A stretch of DNA of 15,061 nt, taken from NCBI GenBank assembly GCA_002345625.1, contig DDWE01000061.1, positions 741 to 15,801 on the forward strand, in the 5' to 3' direction. A model generated the notes under the pieces. It saw nothing but the letters and a program-made list of their open reading frames with translations, did not search any database and was not told the origin of the DNA. Source of the stretch: Desulfuromonadaceae bacterium UBA2294. GTDB lineage: Bacteria > Desulfobacterota > Desulfuromonadia > Desulfuromonadales > UBA2294. The position numbers and the translations under genes were made by a program. This document shows positions 6,756 through 13,520 of the stretch, piece by piece. Every line of letters starts with the position of its first letter. Positions within the stretch are counted from its first letter, which is position 1.

Positions 6756-6828
6756 ATGTAGACGTGGAAAATGGGGACATAATATCGATTCTATCTTGGC
6801 CCGGAATCGAGCTCATTGACGTCTACAT
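6756..6828. repeat. Nested inverted repeats downstream of ktrA
   Basis: Perfect 10-base arms ATGTAGACGT (6756-6765) and ACGTCTACAT (6819-6828) enclose a second perfect pair, CGATTC (6786-6791) and GAATCG (6804-6809). The outer arm begins 20 bases past the ktrA stop on the - strand. No T-run follows, so it is not a classical terminator. It could be the structured 3' end of the ktr transcript or the relic of a mobile palindromic repeat. Confidence 0.5.
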
Positions 6829-6847
6829 CGAAGCGGCACCCTTTCCA

Positions 6848-7507
6848 TCAGCCCTTCTTCCGACAAGCTTTCTCCAACTGCTCCGGATGTCCCGCCATGA
6901 TCAGAATATCGCTGTCGCGGATCACCCGGTCCGAAGGCGGGAAGGGGATGAAAGTGTCAGTCAGGACATCCTTGATGCCGAGGACGTTGACCTGGAAGCG
7001 GCTGCGCAGGTCGAGTTGCATCAGGTTCTTGCCGATGAAATCTTGTGGCGGCGCGGTTTCGGTCAGGGAGAAGTCGTCGCCCAAGGGGAGGTATTCGAGC
7101 ACGTTCGGCGACAGCAGCCGACGGGCGGTGCGGATCGCCATGTCTTTTTCCGGGAAGATGACGTCGCTGGCGCCGACCTTCTCCAGGATGCGGCCGTGGT
7201 CCTCGCTGATCGCCTTGACCAGGATGCGTTTAACTTTGAGTTCTTTGAGGTAGAGGGTGATCAGCGTCGCCACATGTGAGCGGTCGCCGGTTGAGATGAC
7301 CACCGCATCGAGGTCAGTGAAGCCGTGCGTAACCAGAAACTCCTTGCTCGCCGCATCGCCGACCAGCGCAACGGAGGCGAGGTCCTTGACCTTCTGCACC
7401 TGAGCGCGGTCGGCATCGACCACCAGCACCTCGTGCCCCTCCTCAAACAGGACGCGGGCAACATGAACCCCAAAATTCCCCAGGCCAATCACTCCGTAGC
7501 GTGCCAT
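6848..7507 (-). CDS. ktrA: Potassium uptake regulatory subunit, KtrA/TrkA family (RCK)
   Basis: A 219-residue peripheral cytoplasmic protein with one RCK_N and one RCK_C (TrkA_C) domain, the single-copy KtrA layout rather than the duplicated 458-residue E. coli TrkA. The Rossmann nucleotide loop GLGNFG (8-13) and the acidic end of beta-2 (VVDAD, 29-33) that reads the ribose are intact, as are VGDA and the TGDRS segment. The C-terminal domain, about 135-215, includes FIGKNLMQLDLRSRF and DILIMAGHPEQLEKA. KtrA forms an octameric ring that binds ATP/ADP or NAD(H) and gates the KtrB channel; that is family knowledge. AAGGAT lies about six bases before the ATG. It lies downstream of ktrB on the same strand, separated by a 152-base gap filled largely by an inverted repeat. 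Confidence 0.93.
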   Translation of the reverse strand: MARYGVIGLGNFGVHVARVLFEEGHEVLVVDADRAQVQKVKDLASVALVGDAASKEFLVTHGFTDLDAVVISTGDRSHVATLITLYLKELKVKRILVKAISEDHGRILEKVGASDVIFPEKDMAIRTARRLLSPNVLEYLPLGDDFSLTETAPPQDFIGKNLMQLDLRSRFQVNVLGIKDVLTDTFIPFPPSDRVIRDSDILIMAGHPEQLEKACRKKG

Positions 7508-7527
7508 ATGAAATCCTTTTTTTAGCG

Positions 7528-7623
7528 GACGCAGATCACATCTGATCAGGTCGGATCAAGCGTTTCTTAAAGATAAAACCTTGCTTTTTGTTTGATCCGC
7601 GTTCATCAGATTTGATCTGCGTC
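7528..7623. repeat. Large imperfect inverted repeat between ktrB and ktrA
   Basis: The left arm begins GACGCAGATCACATCTGAT at 7528. The right arm ends at 7623 and its reverse complement begins GACGCAGATCAAATCTGAT. Homology runs through about 33 bases per arm (7528-7560 and 7591-7623) with a spacer of about 30. The wording (GATC-rich, 'GTTCATC...GATCTGCGTC') resembles palindromic interspersed repeats. Because it lies inside the probable ktrBA transcript, it would fold into a long mRNA hairpin. Confidence 0.65.
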
Positions 7624-7659
7624 CCAATAATGATCTTGTCTTTTGCCGTCACAAGCGCG

Positions 7660-9030
7660 TTAGCCAATCATAATGTTTTCCTGCGCATACTCGGCGCTGT
7701 TGCTGCGTGTCCGGCGCACCACGGCGAAGGCAAACGACAGCAGGCCGATGCGGCCGACGAACATGAGCAAAATGACGATGATCTTCCCCCATGCGCCCAG
7801 CTTGGCCGTCGCACCGAGGGAGAGGCCGACGGTGGCAAAGGCCGAGACCACCTCGAACGTGTAGTCGAGAAAAGCGCCGCGACTTTCGGCAAACGACAGG
7901 CCCGGCAGCTGGACGGACAGCAGCAGAAACGCCATTACCGTCAGCCAGAGCAGGGCGAGCATGACCAGGGTCATGGTCTTGTTTGCCGTCTCCTCCGGCA
8001 GGGTGCGCTTGAAGATGTTGATGGTGCGCGACCCCTTGAGCCGGCTGTAGAGCATGGCGACAAACAGGGCGAGGCTGGTGGTTTTGATGCCGCCGCCGGT
8101 CGAGCCGGGCGAGGCGCCGATGAACATCAGCACCATCATCAACAGCAGGGTCGGTACTTCGAAGGTGTTCAAATCGACAGTGTTGAAACCGGCGGTGCGG
8201 GCCGAGACCGACTGAAACAAGGCGCCCCAGAAGCGTTCGGCGAACGGTGCCGCGTGGTAGGCTGAAGCGCCTTCGAGACAAAAAATGCCGATGGCGCCGC
8301 CGACGATCAGCACCAGAGAGGTGACCAGCACCAGTTTGGTGTGCAGCGACAGCCGCCGTCTGCGACCGTGCTTTTGCCGGGCGCGATCGAGCAGCTCGCG
8401 GATGACCAGAAAGCCGATGCCGCCGAGGATGATCAGTGTCATGATCACCGCGTTGACCAGCGGGTGGGCGCGGTAGCCGATCAGGCTGTCGGGGAACAGG
8501 GAGAAGCCGGCGTTGCAAAATGCGGAGATGGAGTGAAACACCGCCTGGTAGAGTCCGTTGGCCAGACCGAATTGTGGCACAAAGACAATAGCGAGGAGCA
8601 CGGCGCCGATCCCCTCGATGATCAAGGTCAGGTGGATGACGTCGCGTACCAGCTCATGCAGGGAGCGCACCGGAGTGTGCATCAGGGTTTCGTGAAGAAT
8701 CCAGCGATCGCGCAGCCCGACGCCGCTGCGCAGATAGACAAACAGGTAGACCGAAAAGGTGGTGATGCCGATGCCGCCGAGCTGGATCAGAGCCAGAACC
8801 ACGGTCTGCCCGAACAGGGTCAGGCGACTGCCGGTATCGACGACGACCAGGCCGGTGACACACTGGGCGGATGTTGCGGTGAACAGGGCGTCGAGAAAGG
8901 GCAGGACCGGCTGCGCCGCCCACGGCGTCGCCAGGGCGAGGGTGCCGGCGAGAATCGCGGTGGCGTAGAAGAGGATCAGGGCGTTGGCCGGCGTCAGGTT
9001 GCCGGGAGATAGACGCTGCAGGAGTTTCAC
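7660..9030 (-). CDS. ktrB: Potassium uptake channel subunit, KtrB/TrkH family
   Basis: A 456-residue integral membrane protein built of four M1-P-M2 repeats. The filter-loop sequences of all four are visible in order: TSAQCVTGLVV, SISAFCNAGFSLF, SVSARTAGFNTVD and VVSAFATVGLSLGAT, each with the conserved selectivity-filter glycine. The GASPGSTGGGIKTT segment of the third M2 helix, which forms the intramembrane gating loop, is present. Length fits KtrB better than E. coli TrkH (483). It transports K+ inward, often Na+-coupled, under control of KtrA, by family knowledge. Translation starts at a GTG (9030-9028) preceded by AAGGA five bases upstream. It heads a - strand unit ktrB-ktrA, divergent from the GIDE gene at 9205. 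Confidence 0.94.
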   Translation of the reverse strand: MKLLQRLSPGNLTPANALILFYATAILAGTLALATPWAAQPVLPFLDALFTATSAQCVTGLVVVDTGSRLTLFGQTVVLALIQLGGIGITTFSVYLFVYLRSGVGLRDRWILHETLMHTPVRSLHELVRDVIHLTLIIEGIGAVLLAIVFVPQFGLANGLYQAVFHSISAFCNAGFSLFPDSLIGYRAHPLVNAVIMTLIILGGIGFLVIRELLDRARQKHGRRRRLSLHTKLVLVTSLVLIVGGAIGIFCLEGASAYHAAPFAERFWGALFQSVSARTAGFNTVDLNTFEVPTLLLMMVLMFIGASPGSTGGGIKTTSLALFVAMLYSRLKGSRTINIFKRTLPEETANKTMTLVMLALLWLTVMAFLLLSVQLPGLSFAESRGAFLDYTFEVVSAFATVGLSLGATAKLGAWGKIIVILLMFVGRIGLLSFAFAVVRRTRSNSAEYAQENIMIG

Positions 9031-9082
9031 GCGTATCCTTATCTGAGGCCGGAAGTCTGCTCAAAGGTCCGTCTGCCGCAGC

Positions 9083-9111
9083 AGTCTAGCGCACTTTGGC
9101 CGCCGAATAAA
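9083..9111 (-). promoter_or_regulatory. Weak candidate promoter for ktrBA
   Basis: On the - strand, TTTATT (9111-9106) and TAGACT (9088-9083) are 17 bases apart, about 55 bases upstream of the ktrB start codon. The -35 match is poor, so this is tentative. Confidence 0.22.
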
Positions 9112-9142
9112 CCCTGACGTTCATCACTCTCCCCCTTTAGAC

Positions 9143-9171
9143 TTGTCAGCGACCGGTCGGGCGGCTACCAT
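9143..9171 (+). promoter_or_regulatory. Candidate promoter for the GIDE-lemA unit
   Basis: TTGTCA (9143-9148) and TACCAT (9166-9171) are 17 bases apart, and the implied start site is about 25-30 bases before the TTG start codon at 9205. A perfect 10-base palindrome, CGACCGGTCG (9150-9159), lies in the spacer and could be an operator. The call rests on pattern only. Confidence 0.38.
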
Positions 9172-9204
9172 GACCGGGACAACCAATCTGTACGGAGCCT
9201 TCTG

Positions 9205-11208
9205 TTGGTCGATACCGCTGAAAAAACCATGCTGATCATCCGTCAGCGCCCGACGCAAGGGGCGGAAGACGATGAAATCCTCCGGCAGTTGACCGGCTAT
9301 AGCGGTGTCGATGCCTACACGGCACGCCAGCGCCTGCGCGGCATCGGCCTGGTGATGATGGCCACCGGGACGCGGACCAAAATGGACGATTGCGCCGCCC
9401 TGCTGCGAAGCGGCGGCTATGAGTCCTGGGTTGTCGCTCCGACTAGGCCACGTTTTCCGGCTCGGCGTCTGGTCGGACTGGAGCGGGGCAAGGATGCGCT
9501 TTTGTTGCGGACCACCAAAGGGGACGTTGTTCTGCGGCGTGGCACGCAGGTGGTCGCTGTTCTGGCTGAACTGACCGGTGCGCTGGAGGCCCGTCTCGGC
9601 AAGCGGTTGTGGGCGAGTACCGTTTACCGCGGGACAGCCGAGACGGCACCTCTGGAGGAGAAGGAGATTCGCCGGACCATTCTCATGGGGACGCCGGTGT
9701 TCGATATCTATCTGCTTGAAGCGGGTGCGGTGACGACATGCGTGCGCGCCTGGCCGGGCCGGTTCGATCCCAAGGGTCTCGGCGCACGCGCCGGGCTCAG
9801 CTCCCGATCGAATCTGGATCTGCTGGTGCAGCACGTTGCGGCGCTGGCGGCTCCGTACGTGCTGCACACCCATTTCGGTCTGTCGCAGCTCCCGGGGTGC
9901 CGGATCGTGCGGGAGTCGGAGGGGAAAGACTGGCAGGAGGTCACCCTGCGCAATGTGACACGGTTCGGTTGGTTGATGACCGATCTGGCTCTGCAGCCTC
10001 AGATTGCGGCTCCGGTCGCGGTCGAACCGGAGGTCAGTGCCGGAACTGTCGCCGCCGGAGTGTTGCTCGGTCGTCCTGATCTGGCCGTTGTTGCCGGCAG
10101 CGTCGAACAGCATCCCGGTCTGCGCGAAGTGGCTGCAGAGATCGATCAGGCTCTGGAAAATGAAACGGCGCCGGCTGCGACCGAAGTTGCGCCCGAAGCG
10201 AGCGGTTTGCCGATGCCACCGATGCCCCCGGAGACCAGCGGTATCCCCTGGCGTATCATCGGCAGTGCGCTGGGCGGCTTGATCGGTTACGGTGTGCTGC
10301 ATTTCAATGTCGGGCAAAAGACTTTGTGGAATCTGCTCGGTTATGGAATCGCCAGCGGTCTGCTACCGGCAGTTTGTACCGTCACCCTGTTCGGATTGGC
10401 CTTCAACCGCTTTCGGCTCAAGCGCCTGATCGAAAACACCCCGACCAGTCGCATCCGTTCTCTCGCGATGGGTCTGGTCGAAGTCCATGGTTACGCCCGG
10501 CGTAAATACTCTCTGGTGGCGCCGATGTCACAAACCCCCTGTGTCTGGTACCGGGTGCGCTGCTATCGGCGGCAGGGGGATAACTGGCGGCTGATCAGTG
10601 ATAACAACAGCGGGCATGTGCCGTTTCTGCTTGAGGATGCCACCGGCCGGGTGACCATCGACCCTGCCCGGGCGATGATTCGCGCCGGCAGTCGCAGCGA
10701 AAGCGGCGGCGCAGCCGCCAGCCTCAGTTTTCTGGTGAATGACGCAAGCGTCAGTGACGAGAAGTGGATCGAAGAGAAGATTGCTGAGGGCGAAGCCCTC
10801 TACGTGCTCGGTAGCGCCAACGTGATCAAGGGCACCGGCAAAACCCTGCATGAACGCAAGCTCGAGCGACTGCGCGAGCTCAAGACCGATCGTAACGCCC
10901 TGCACGCTTACGATAGCGATGGTGATGGGCAGATCAGCGAGCAGGAGTGGCAGACCGCCCGTGAATCGGTGGAAGATCAGGTGGCGCGCGAGCACCTGGC
11001 CGAGAAACTGATGGCGCAAAAGACCGAGGAGACCACGGTCATCGGCCGCTCCGCCTACCGCACGCACCCCTTTGTCGTTGCCGCCACGCGCTCGGAAGCG
11101 CACCTGACCCGCAACTACACCCTGATCAGTTCCCTGCAGTTTGCCGGTGGGCTGATCTTTTTCATCTGGACGTTGGTGGCGGTTTTCCGTTATTTTGGGA
11201 TGCGTTAA
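9205..11208 (+). CDS. Membrane protein with GIDE (MULAN/BAM-like) domain carrying an EF-hand; unrecognised N-terminal region
   Basis: A 667-residue protein. Residues 1-340 are soluble-looking and I do not recognise them; they include an Ala/Pro/Glu-rich linker near 315-345. Two hydrophobic segments follow (about 349-366 and 374-403). From about 410 (TPTSRIRSLAMGLVEVHGYA) it has the GIDE domain named after the eukaryotic mitochondrial E3 ligase MUL1/GIDE, with TPCVWYRVRCYR, PFLLEDATGRVTIDP, GEALYVLGSA and the late HPFVVAATRSEAHLTRNY. A canonical EF-hand loop, D570-D572-D574-G-x-I-x-x-x-E581, lies inside that domain, so calcium binding is likely. A last membrane helix spans about 640-663. No RING finger is present, so ubiquitin ligase activity should not be inferred. 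Start is TTG 9205, chosen because GGAG lies seven bases upstream; ATG 9229 lacks a ribosome site. It is translated just ahead of lemA. Confidence 0.85.
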   Translation: MVDTAEKTMLIIRQRPTQGAEDDEILRQLTGYSGVDAYTARQRLRGIGLVMMATGTRTKMDDCAALLRSGGYESWVVAPTRPRFPARRLVGLERGKDALLLRTTKGDVVLRRGTQVVAVLAELTGALEARLGKRLWASTVYRGTAETAPLEEKEIRRTILMGTPVFDIYLLEAGAVTTCVRAWPGRFDPKGLGARAGLSSRSNLDLLVQHVAALAAPYVLHTHFGLSQLPGCRIVRESEGKDWQEVTLRNVTRFGWLMTDLALQPQIAAPVAVEPEVSAGTVAAGVLLGRPDLAVVAGSVEQHPGLREVAAEIDQALENETAPAATEVAPEASGLPMPPMPPETSGIPWRIIGSALGGLIGYGVLHFNVGQKTLWNLLGYGIASGLLPAVCTVTLFGLAFNRFRLKRLIENTPTSRIRSLAMGLVEVHGYARRKYSLVAPMSQTPCVWYRVRCYRRQGDNWRLISDNNSGHVPFLLEDATGRVTIDPARAMIRAGSRSESGGAAASLSFLVNDASVSDEKWIEEKIAEGEALYVLGSANVIKGTGKTLHERKLERLRELKTDRNALHAYDSDGDGQISEQEWQTARESVEDQVAREHLAEKLMAQKTEETTVIGRSAYRTHPFVVAATRSEAHLTRNYTLISSLQFAGGLIFFIWTLVAVFRYFGMR

Positions 11209-11226
11209 TCAAAAGGAGAGTAAACC

Positions 11227-11799
11227 ATGGCTATCTGGATTGTGCTTGGTGTGATGCTGTTTGTCCTGCTGTTGCTGGTGCTCTACGTGGTGGCGGTTTA
11301 CAACGGCCTCGTTCATCTGAGGAACAGCATCGACCGCGACTGGAGCAATATCGACGTCCTGCTCAAGCAACGTTTCGATGAGCTGCCGAAGCTGATCAAG
11401 GTCTGCGAAGGGTACATGCAGCACGAGCGGCAAACTCTGGAGGCGGTGATCAAGGCGCGCTCCATGGTCGGTAACGCCCGCAGTGACGAGCAGCAGATGG
11501 CGGCGCAAAATGCCTTGACCGACACCCTGCGCTCGCTGTTCATGGTTGTCGAGCGCTACCCGGAGCTGAAAGCCGACGCCTCGTTTCGTCAGCTTCAGTC
11601 GCGCATCACCGAGATCGAAAACCAGATCGCCGACCGTCGTGAGCTGTTCAACGACACGGTCAACATCTACAATATCCGCATCGAGCAGTTCCCCGATGTG
11701 CTGGTCGCCCGCCTGTTTAATTTTATCCGACGTGATTTGTGGAAGATCGATCCGGCGCATCGGGCGGATGTTGCAATCACCTTCAACCAGGGGGGCTGA
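11227..11799 (+). CDS. lemA: LemA family protein
   Basis: A 190-residue protein with an N-terminal membrane anchor (residues 3-25, IWIVLGVMLFVLLLLVLYVVAVYN) and a long helical body. The family signature is clear: YNGLVHLRNSIDRDWSNIDVLLKQRFDELPKLIKV (24-58), then ERYPELKADASFRQLQ, ITEIENQIADRRELFNDTVNIYNIRIEQFP. LemA proteins have a short N-tail and expose a helical bundle on one side of the membrane; their molecular role is not established. AGGAG at 11214-11218 precedes the ATG by eight bases, and the gap to the GIDE gene is 18 bases, so the two are surely co-transcribed. Association of lemA with GIDE-domain genes recurs in other bacteria by my recollection, suggesting that the products form a membrane complex; that is inference. 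Confidence 0.95.
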   Translation: MAIWIVLGVMLFVLLLLVLYVVAVYNGLVHLRNSIDRDWSNIDVLLKQRFDELPKLIKVCEGYMQHERQTLEAVIKARSMVGNARSDEQQMAAQNALTDTLRSLFMVVERYPELKADASFRQLQSRITEIENQIADRRELFNDTVNIYNIRIEQFPDVLVARLFNFIRRDLWKIDPAHRADVAITFNQGG

Positions 11800-11802
11800 A
11801 GC

Positions 11803-11924
11803 GGTCGCTGAAAAGCCGACATCTGCGGCGTTGCCTTGGTCTGCGTCGCTGCTTCGGAAAGCTTGCGCGACGCCTCACTCCTTAGACCGGCGGACGCCTT
11901 GCATCTGGCAGCTTTTGAGCGACC
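11803..11924. repeat. Imperfect palindromic intergenic repeat after lemA
   Basis: The arms GGTCGCTGAAAAGC (11803-11816) and GCTTTTGAGCGACC (11911-11924) are inverted copies with one mismatch in 14. Similarity continues more loosely inward (CATCTGCGGCG against the complement of CGCCTTGCATCTGGC). The element is about 122 bases, begins four bases after the lemA stop, and has no coding potential. It resembles REP/MITE-like elements seen between genes in this bacterial group. Confidence 0.6.
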
Positions 11925-11951
11925 TGACAACCGGCTGACGCTAAAAATCGA

Positions 11952-11983
11952 AACGGCGCACCTTTTCTTGAAGGTGCGCCGTT
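11952..11983. terminator. Bidirectional terminator between lemA and the DUF3617 gene
   Basis: A 13-base perfect stem (AACGGCGCACCTT / AAGGTGCGCCGTT) with a six-base loop lies between convergent genes. On the - strand it is followed by TCGATTTTT, a good U-run for the DUF3617 unit; on the + strand by ATTAATT, which is weaker. Confidence 0.88.
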
Positions 11984-12010
11984 ATTAATTGTGGTTGTTG
12001 CGAGCAGGGA

Positions 12011-12421
12011 TTACTTGCAGTTGCCGATCCGCTTCGCCTTGTATTTGGTTTTCATGCTCATCCCCTCGGTCGTAATGCTCATGGTGCCGCTGTAGGCTGA
12101 ATCGCTCTGGTAGACGATTTCCCCCTTGCCGCTGCCTTTCATGTCGCCGCTGCAATCCACCGTCCAGCTCACCTTGTTGCCAATGTGCTTGAGAGAGCTG
12201 ACCTCGCAGCTACTGTCGGACGGCACCGGGGACTGCTGCACGTCCTGGGCGGTGTAGCAGTGGCGGATGGTTTGCGCAGGCGGCTGAAAGGGCATGCCCG
12301 GCATCTCCATGGTCGACGTGATCTCCCACATTCCCGGTTTCATCTGCTCGGCTGCGGCAGAGGCGCCGGGTAGCAACAGGCATAAAACCGGCAACAGCAG
12401 ATAAATGGCACAGCGTTTCAT
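12011..12421 (-). CDS. DUF3617 family exported protein
   Basis: A 136-residue protein with a signal peptide (MKRCAIYLLLPVLCLLLPGASA, cleavage near ASAAA) and a mature DUF3617-type domain. Recognisable family features are KPGMWEITSTMEMPGMPF near the mature N-terminus, the IRHCYTAQD segment, a CEVSS pair region, WTVDCSG, and YSGTMSITTEGMSMKTKYKAKRIGNC at the end. Four cysteines of the mature part (in IRHCY, SSCEV, VDCSG and GNCK) could form two periplasmic disulfides. The family is common in proteobacteria and has no established function. It lies 37 bases downstream of the FHA gene on the same strand and ends 27 bases before a strong terminator, so the two probably form a short operon. AAAGGG lies about 12 bases before the ATG. 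Confidence 0.85.
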   Translation of the reverse strand: MKRCAIYLLLPVLCLLLPGASAAAEQMKPGMWEITSTMEMPGMPFQPPAQTIRHCYTAQDVQQSPVPSDSSCEVSSLKHIGNKVSWTVDCSGDMKGSGKGEIVYQSDSAYSGTMSITTEGMSMKTKYKAKRIGNCK

Positions 12422-12458
12422 GGCGGCAGACCCTTTCGAGGCGAAAAGAGGGGGCGAT

Positions 12459-12836
12459 TCAGTCGGCGCTCTGGCCGTTCACGGTGTCGATAATGGTAGC
12501 ACTGGCATCAAAGGTCGAGGGGTGAACCGTCTCCGGGGTATCGGCGGCGTCGAGCTGGAAGACCAGGGTGTAGTCGCCAAGTGTGATGGTGTCGTTACCA
12601 CTGAGGGTTGCCGGTTCACGCAGGGGGGTTCCGTTGAGGCGGGTACCGTTGGTGCTTTTTTTATCGACCAGTGTGTAGCAGCAGCCGCGGCGGTGGATCT
12701 CGGCGTGGTAGCGGGAGATGCGGGGGTCGGTCAGTTGCACATGGTTGAGTTGCTCGCGCCCGATGCGGGTTGTGTCACCGATAATGGTCACTTCCTGCAG
12801 TAGCTTGCCTTGTTCCTGGAGCAAAATTTTGGCCAT
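12459..12836 (-). CDS. Small FHA-domain (phosphothreonine-binding) protein
   Basis: A 125-residue cytoplasmic protein made of one forkhead-associated domain (about 1-97) and a short tail. The phosphopeptide-binding residues are present: R27 in RIGRE, S41 and H44 in RISRYHAEIHR, and S61-T62-N63-G64 in KKSTNGTRLNG. FHA domains bind phosphothreonine peptides, usually from Hanks-type Ser/Thr kinases. The C-terminal tail (98-125) contains SATIID, in which T114 with Asp at +3 looks like an FHA ligand, so self-binding or oligomerisation after phosphorylation is conceivable. No kinase gene is in the window. A very strong ribosome site (GAGGAGG) precedes the ATG by six bases. The gene heads a unit with the DUF3617 gene. 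Confidence 0.93.
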   Translation of the reverse strand: MAKILLQEQGKLLQEVTIIGDTTRIGREQLNHVQLTDPRISRYHAEIHRRGCCYTLVDKKSTNGTRLNGTPLREPATLSGNDTITLGDYTLVFQLDAADTPETVHPSTFDASATIIDTVNGQSAD

Positions 12837-12862
12837 AATATTCCTCCTCAGACGATGGCGCT

Positions 12863-12891
12863 ATCATATGTCAGCACCAAGGGTGAGGCAA
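12863..12891 (-). promoter_or_regulatory. Candidate sigma-70 promoter for the FHA-DUF3617 unit
   Basis: On the - strand, TTGCCT (12891-12886) and TATGAT (12868-12863) are exactly 17 bases apart. Transcription would begin about 20 bases before the FHA start codon, leaving just room for the GAGGAGG ribosome site. Confidence 0.45.
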
Positions 12892-12916
12892 GATCAATAA
12901 ATGCTGGATTATTTAT

Positions 12917-12935
12917 CGTCTGAATGTGTCAGGCG
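12917..12935 (-). terminator. Possible weak hairpin after the phosphatase gene
   Basis: CGCCTGA / TCAGACG on the - strand forms a seven-base stem (one G-U) with a CACAT loop nine bases after the stop. The following sequence is ATAAATAAT rather than a T-run, so termination would be inefficient if it occurs at all. Confidence 0.25.
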
Positions 12936-12943
12936 CTCAAAAA

Positions 12944-13504
12944 TTACTCTTCGATCTGTTTTTTCAGATTATCGATATCGGCGTTATTAATGAAGTCGAT
13001 GATGTTGCCATAAATAGAATGGTAGCCATAGCCGCCGTTTTTCAGCTCATCAATCGCTGCCTCTTTGCTCCAGCCCTGCTCAACGATCCGATACATGGCG
13101 ATGACCGTGCCGGTGCGGTCGGAGCCGTGCCAGCAATGGACCAGAATCGGTTCGTCCGATGCCTTGATGATTTTCAGGGCCTGGACAACGTCTTTTGTTT
13201 CAATCTTTGCTGCATTCATCGGGATACGGAAGATCTGCAGACCGGACGCTTTGGTCTCGTCCTCGTCGTCGTGGTACTCGCGTAAAGTGAGGACGCGGCG
13301 AATGCCGAATTTTTCCACCTCGGCCATCGCCTCGGCATCGGGTTGCTCACTGCGATAAACCAGCTGATCCACCTGATACCAGTTGTGCAGGTTTTCGGAA
13401 AGGACCGGGGTCGCCCAGGATTGTGGCCGGAGCCGGGCGTCGGCGGCAAAGCCGGGTGCGGAGAGCAGGAGTATTGCGGCAAGAGAGAACATCCATTTTT
13501 TCAT
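12944..13504 (-). CDS. Exported dual-specificity/tyrosine phosphatase-like protein
   Basis: A 186-residue protein with a signal peptide (MKKWMFSLAAILLLSAPGFA) followed by a cysteine-phosphatase domain. The P-loop HCWHGSDRTG carries the catalytic C124 and R130 of the CX5R motif. Upstream is the usual VYRSEQPDAEAMAEVEKFGI and VLTLREY pattern of small atypical dual-specificity phosphatases (Siw14-like). The acidic YHDDEDET loop may supply the general acid. Export to the periplasm or outer surface is implied by the leader, so the substrate is unlikely to be a cytoplasmic phosphoprotein; phosphorylated sugars, inositol phosphates or an extracytoplasmic protein are alternatives. The start at 13504 is chosen for the signal peptide and for AGGAG nine bases upstream. 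The frame extends upstream, but only into the preceding gene. It follows the diguanylate cyclase gene by 16 bases, so co-transcription is likely. Confidence 0.9.
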   Translation of the reverse strand: MKKWMFSLAAILLLSAPGFAADARLRPQSWATPVLSENLHNWYQVDQLVYRSEQPDAEAMAEVEKFGIRRVLTLREYHDDEDETKASGLQIFRIPMNAAKIETKDVVQALKIIKASDEPILVHCWHGSDRTGTVIAMYRIVEQGWSKEAAIDELKNGGYGYHSIYGNIIDFINNADIDNLKKQIEE

Positions 13505-13520
13505 CGCGGGGGACTCCTGA

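Noticed and set aside
6719..7279. A 186-codon + strand frame starting just after the barrel-gene terminator
   Set aside because: Most of it is antisense to ktrA, no Shine-Dalgarno precedes it, and no domain is visible.
7588..8265. Open frame of 225 codons on the + strand starting in the ktrB-ktrA gap
   Set aside because: Its body is antisense to ktrB, rich in Gln, Gly and His with no domain, and it lacks a ribosome site.
8341..9012. Long open frame on the + strand opposite ktrB
   Set aside because: It is antisense to a clear KtrB/TrkH gene, has low-complexity Gln/Asp/Gly composition and no motif; it is a frame shadow.
9124..10317. A 397-codon open frame on the - strand opposite the GIDE gene
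   Set aside because: Its composition (many Arg, Gln, His, Pro) is typical of the antisense frame of GC-rich coding DNA, while the + frame has membrane helices and domain motifs.
9205..11208. Annotation of the GIDE protein as an E3 ubiquitin ligase
   Set aside because: No RING finger cysteine/histidine pattern is present, and bacteria of this type lack a ubiquitin cascade; only the membrane-domain homology is supported.
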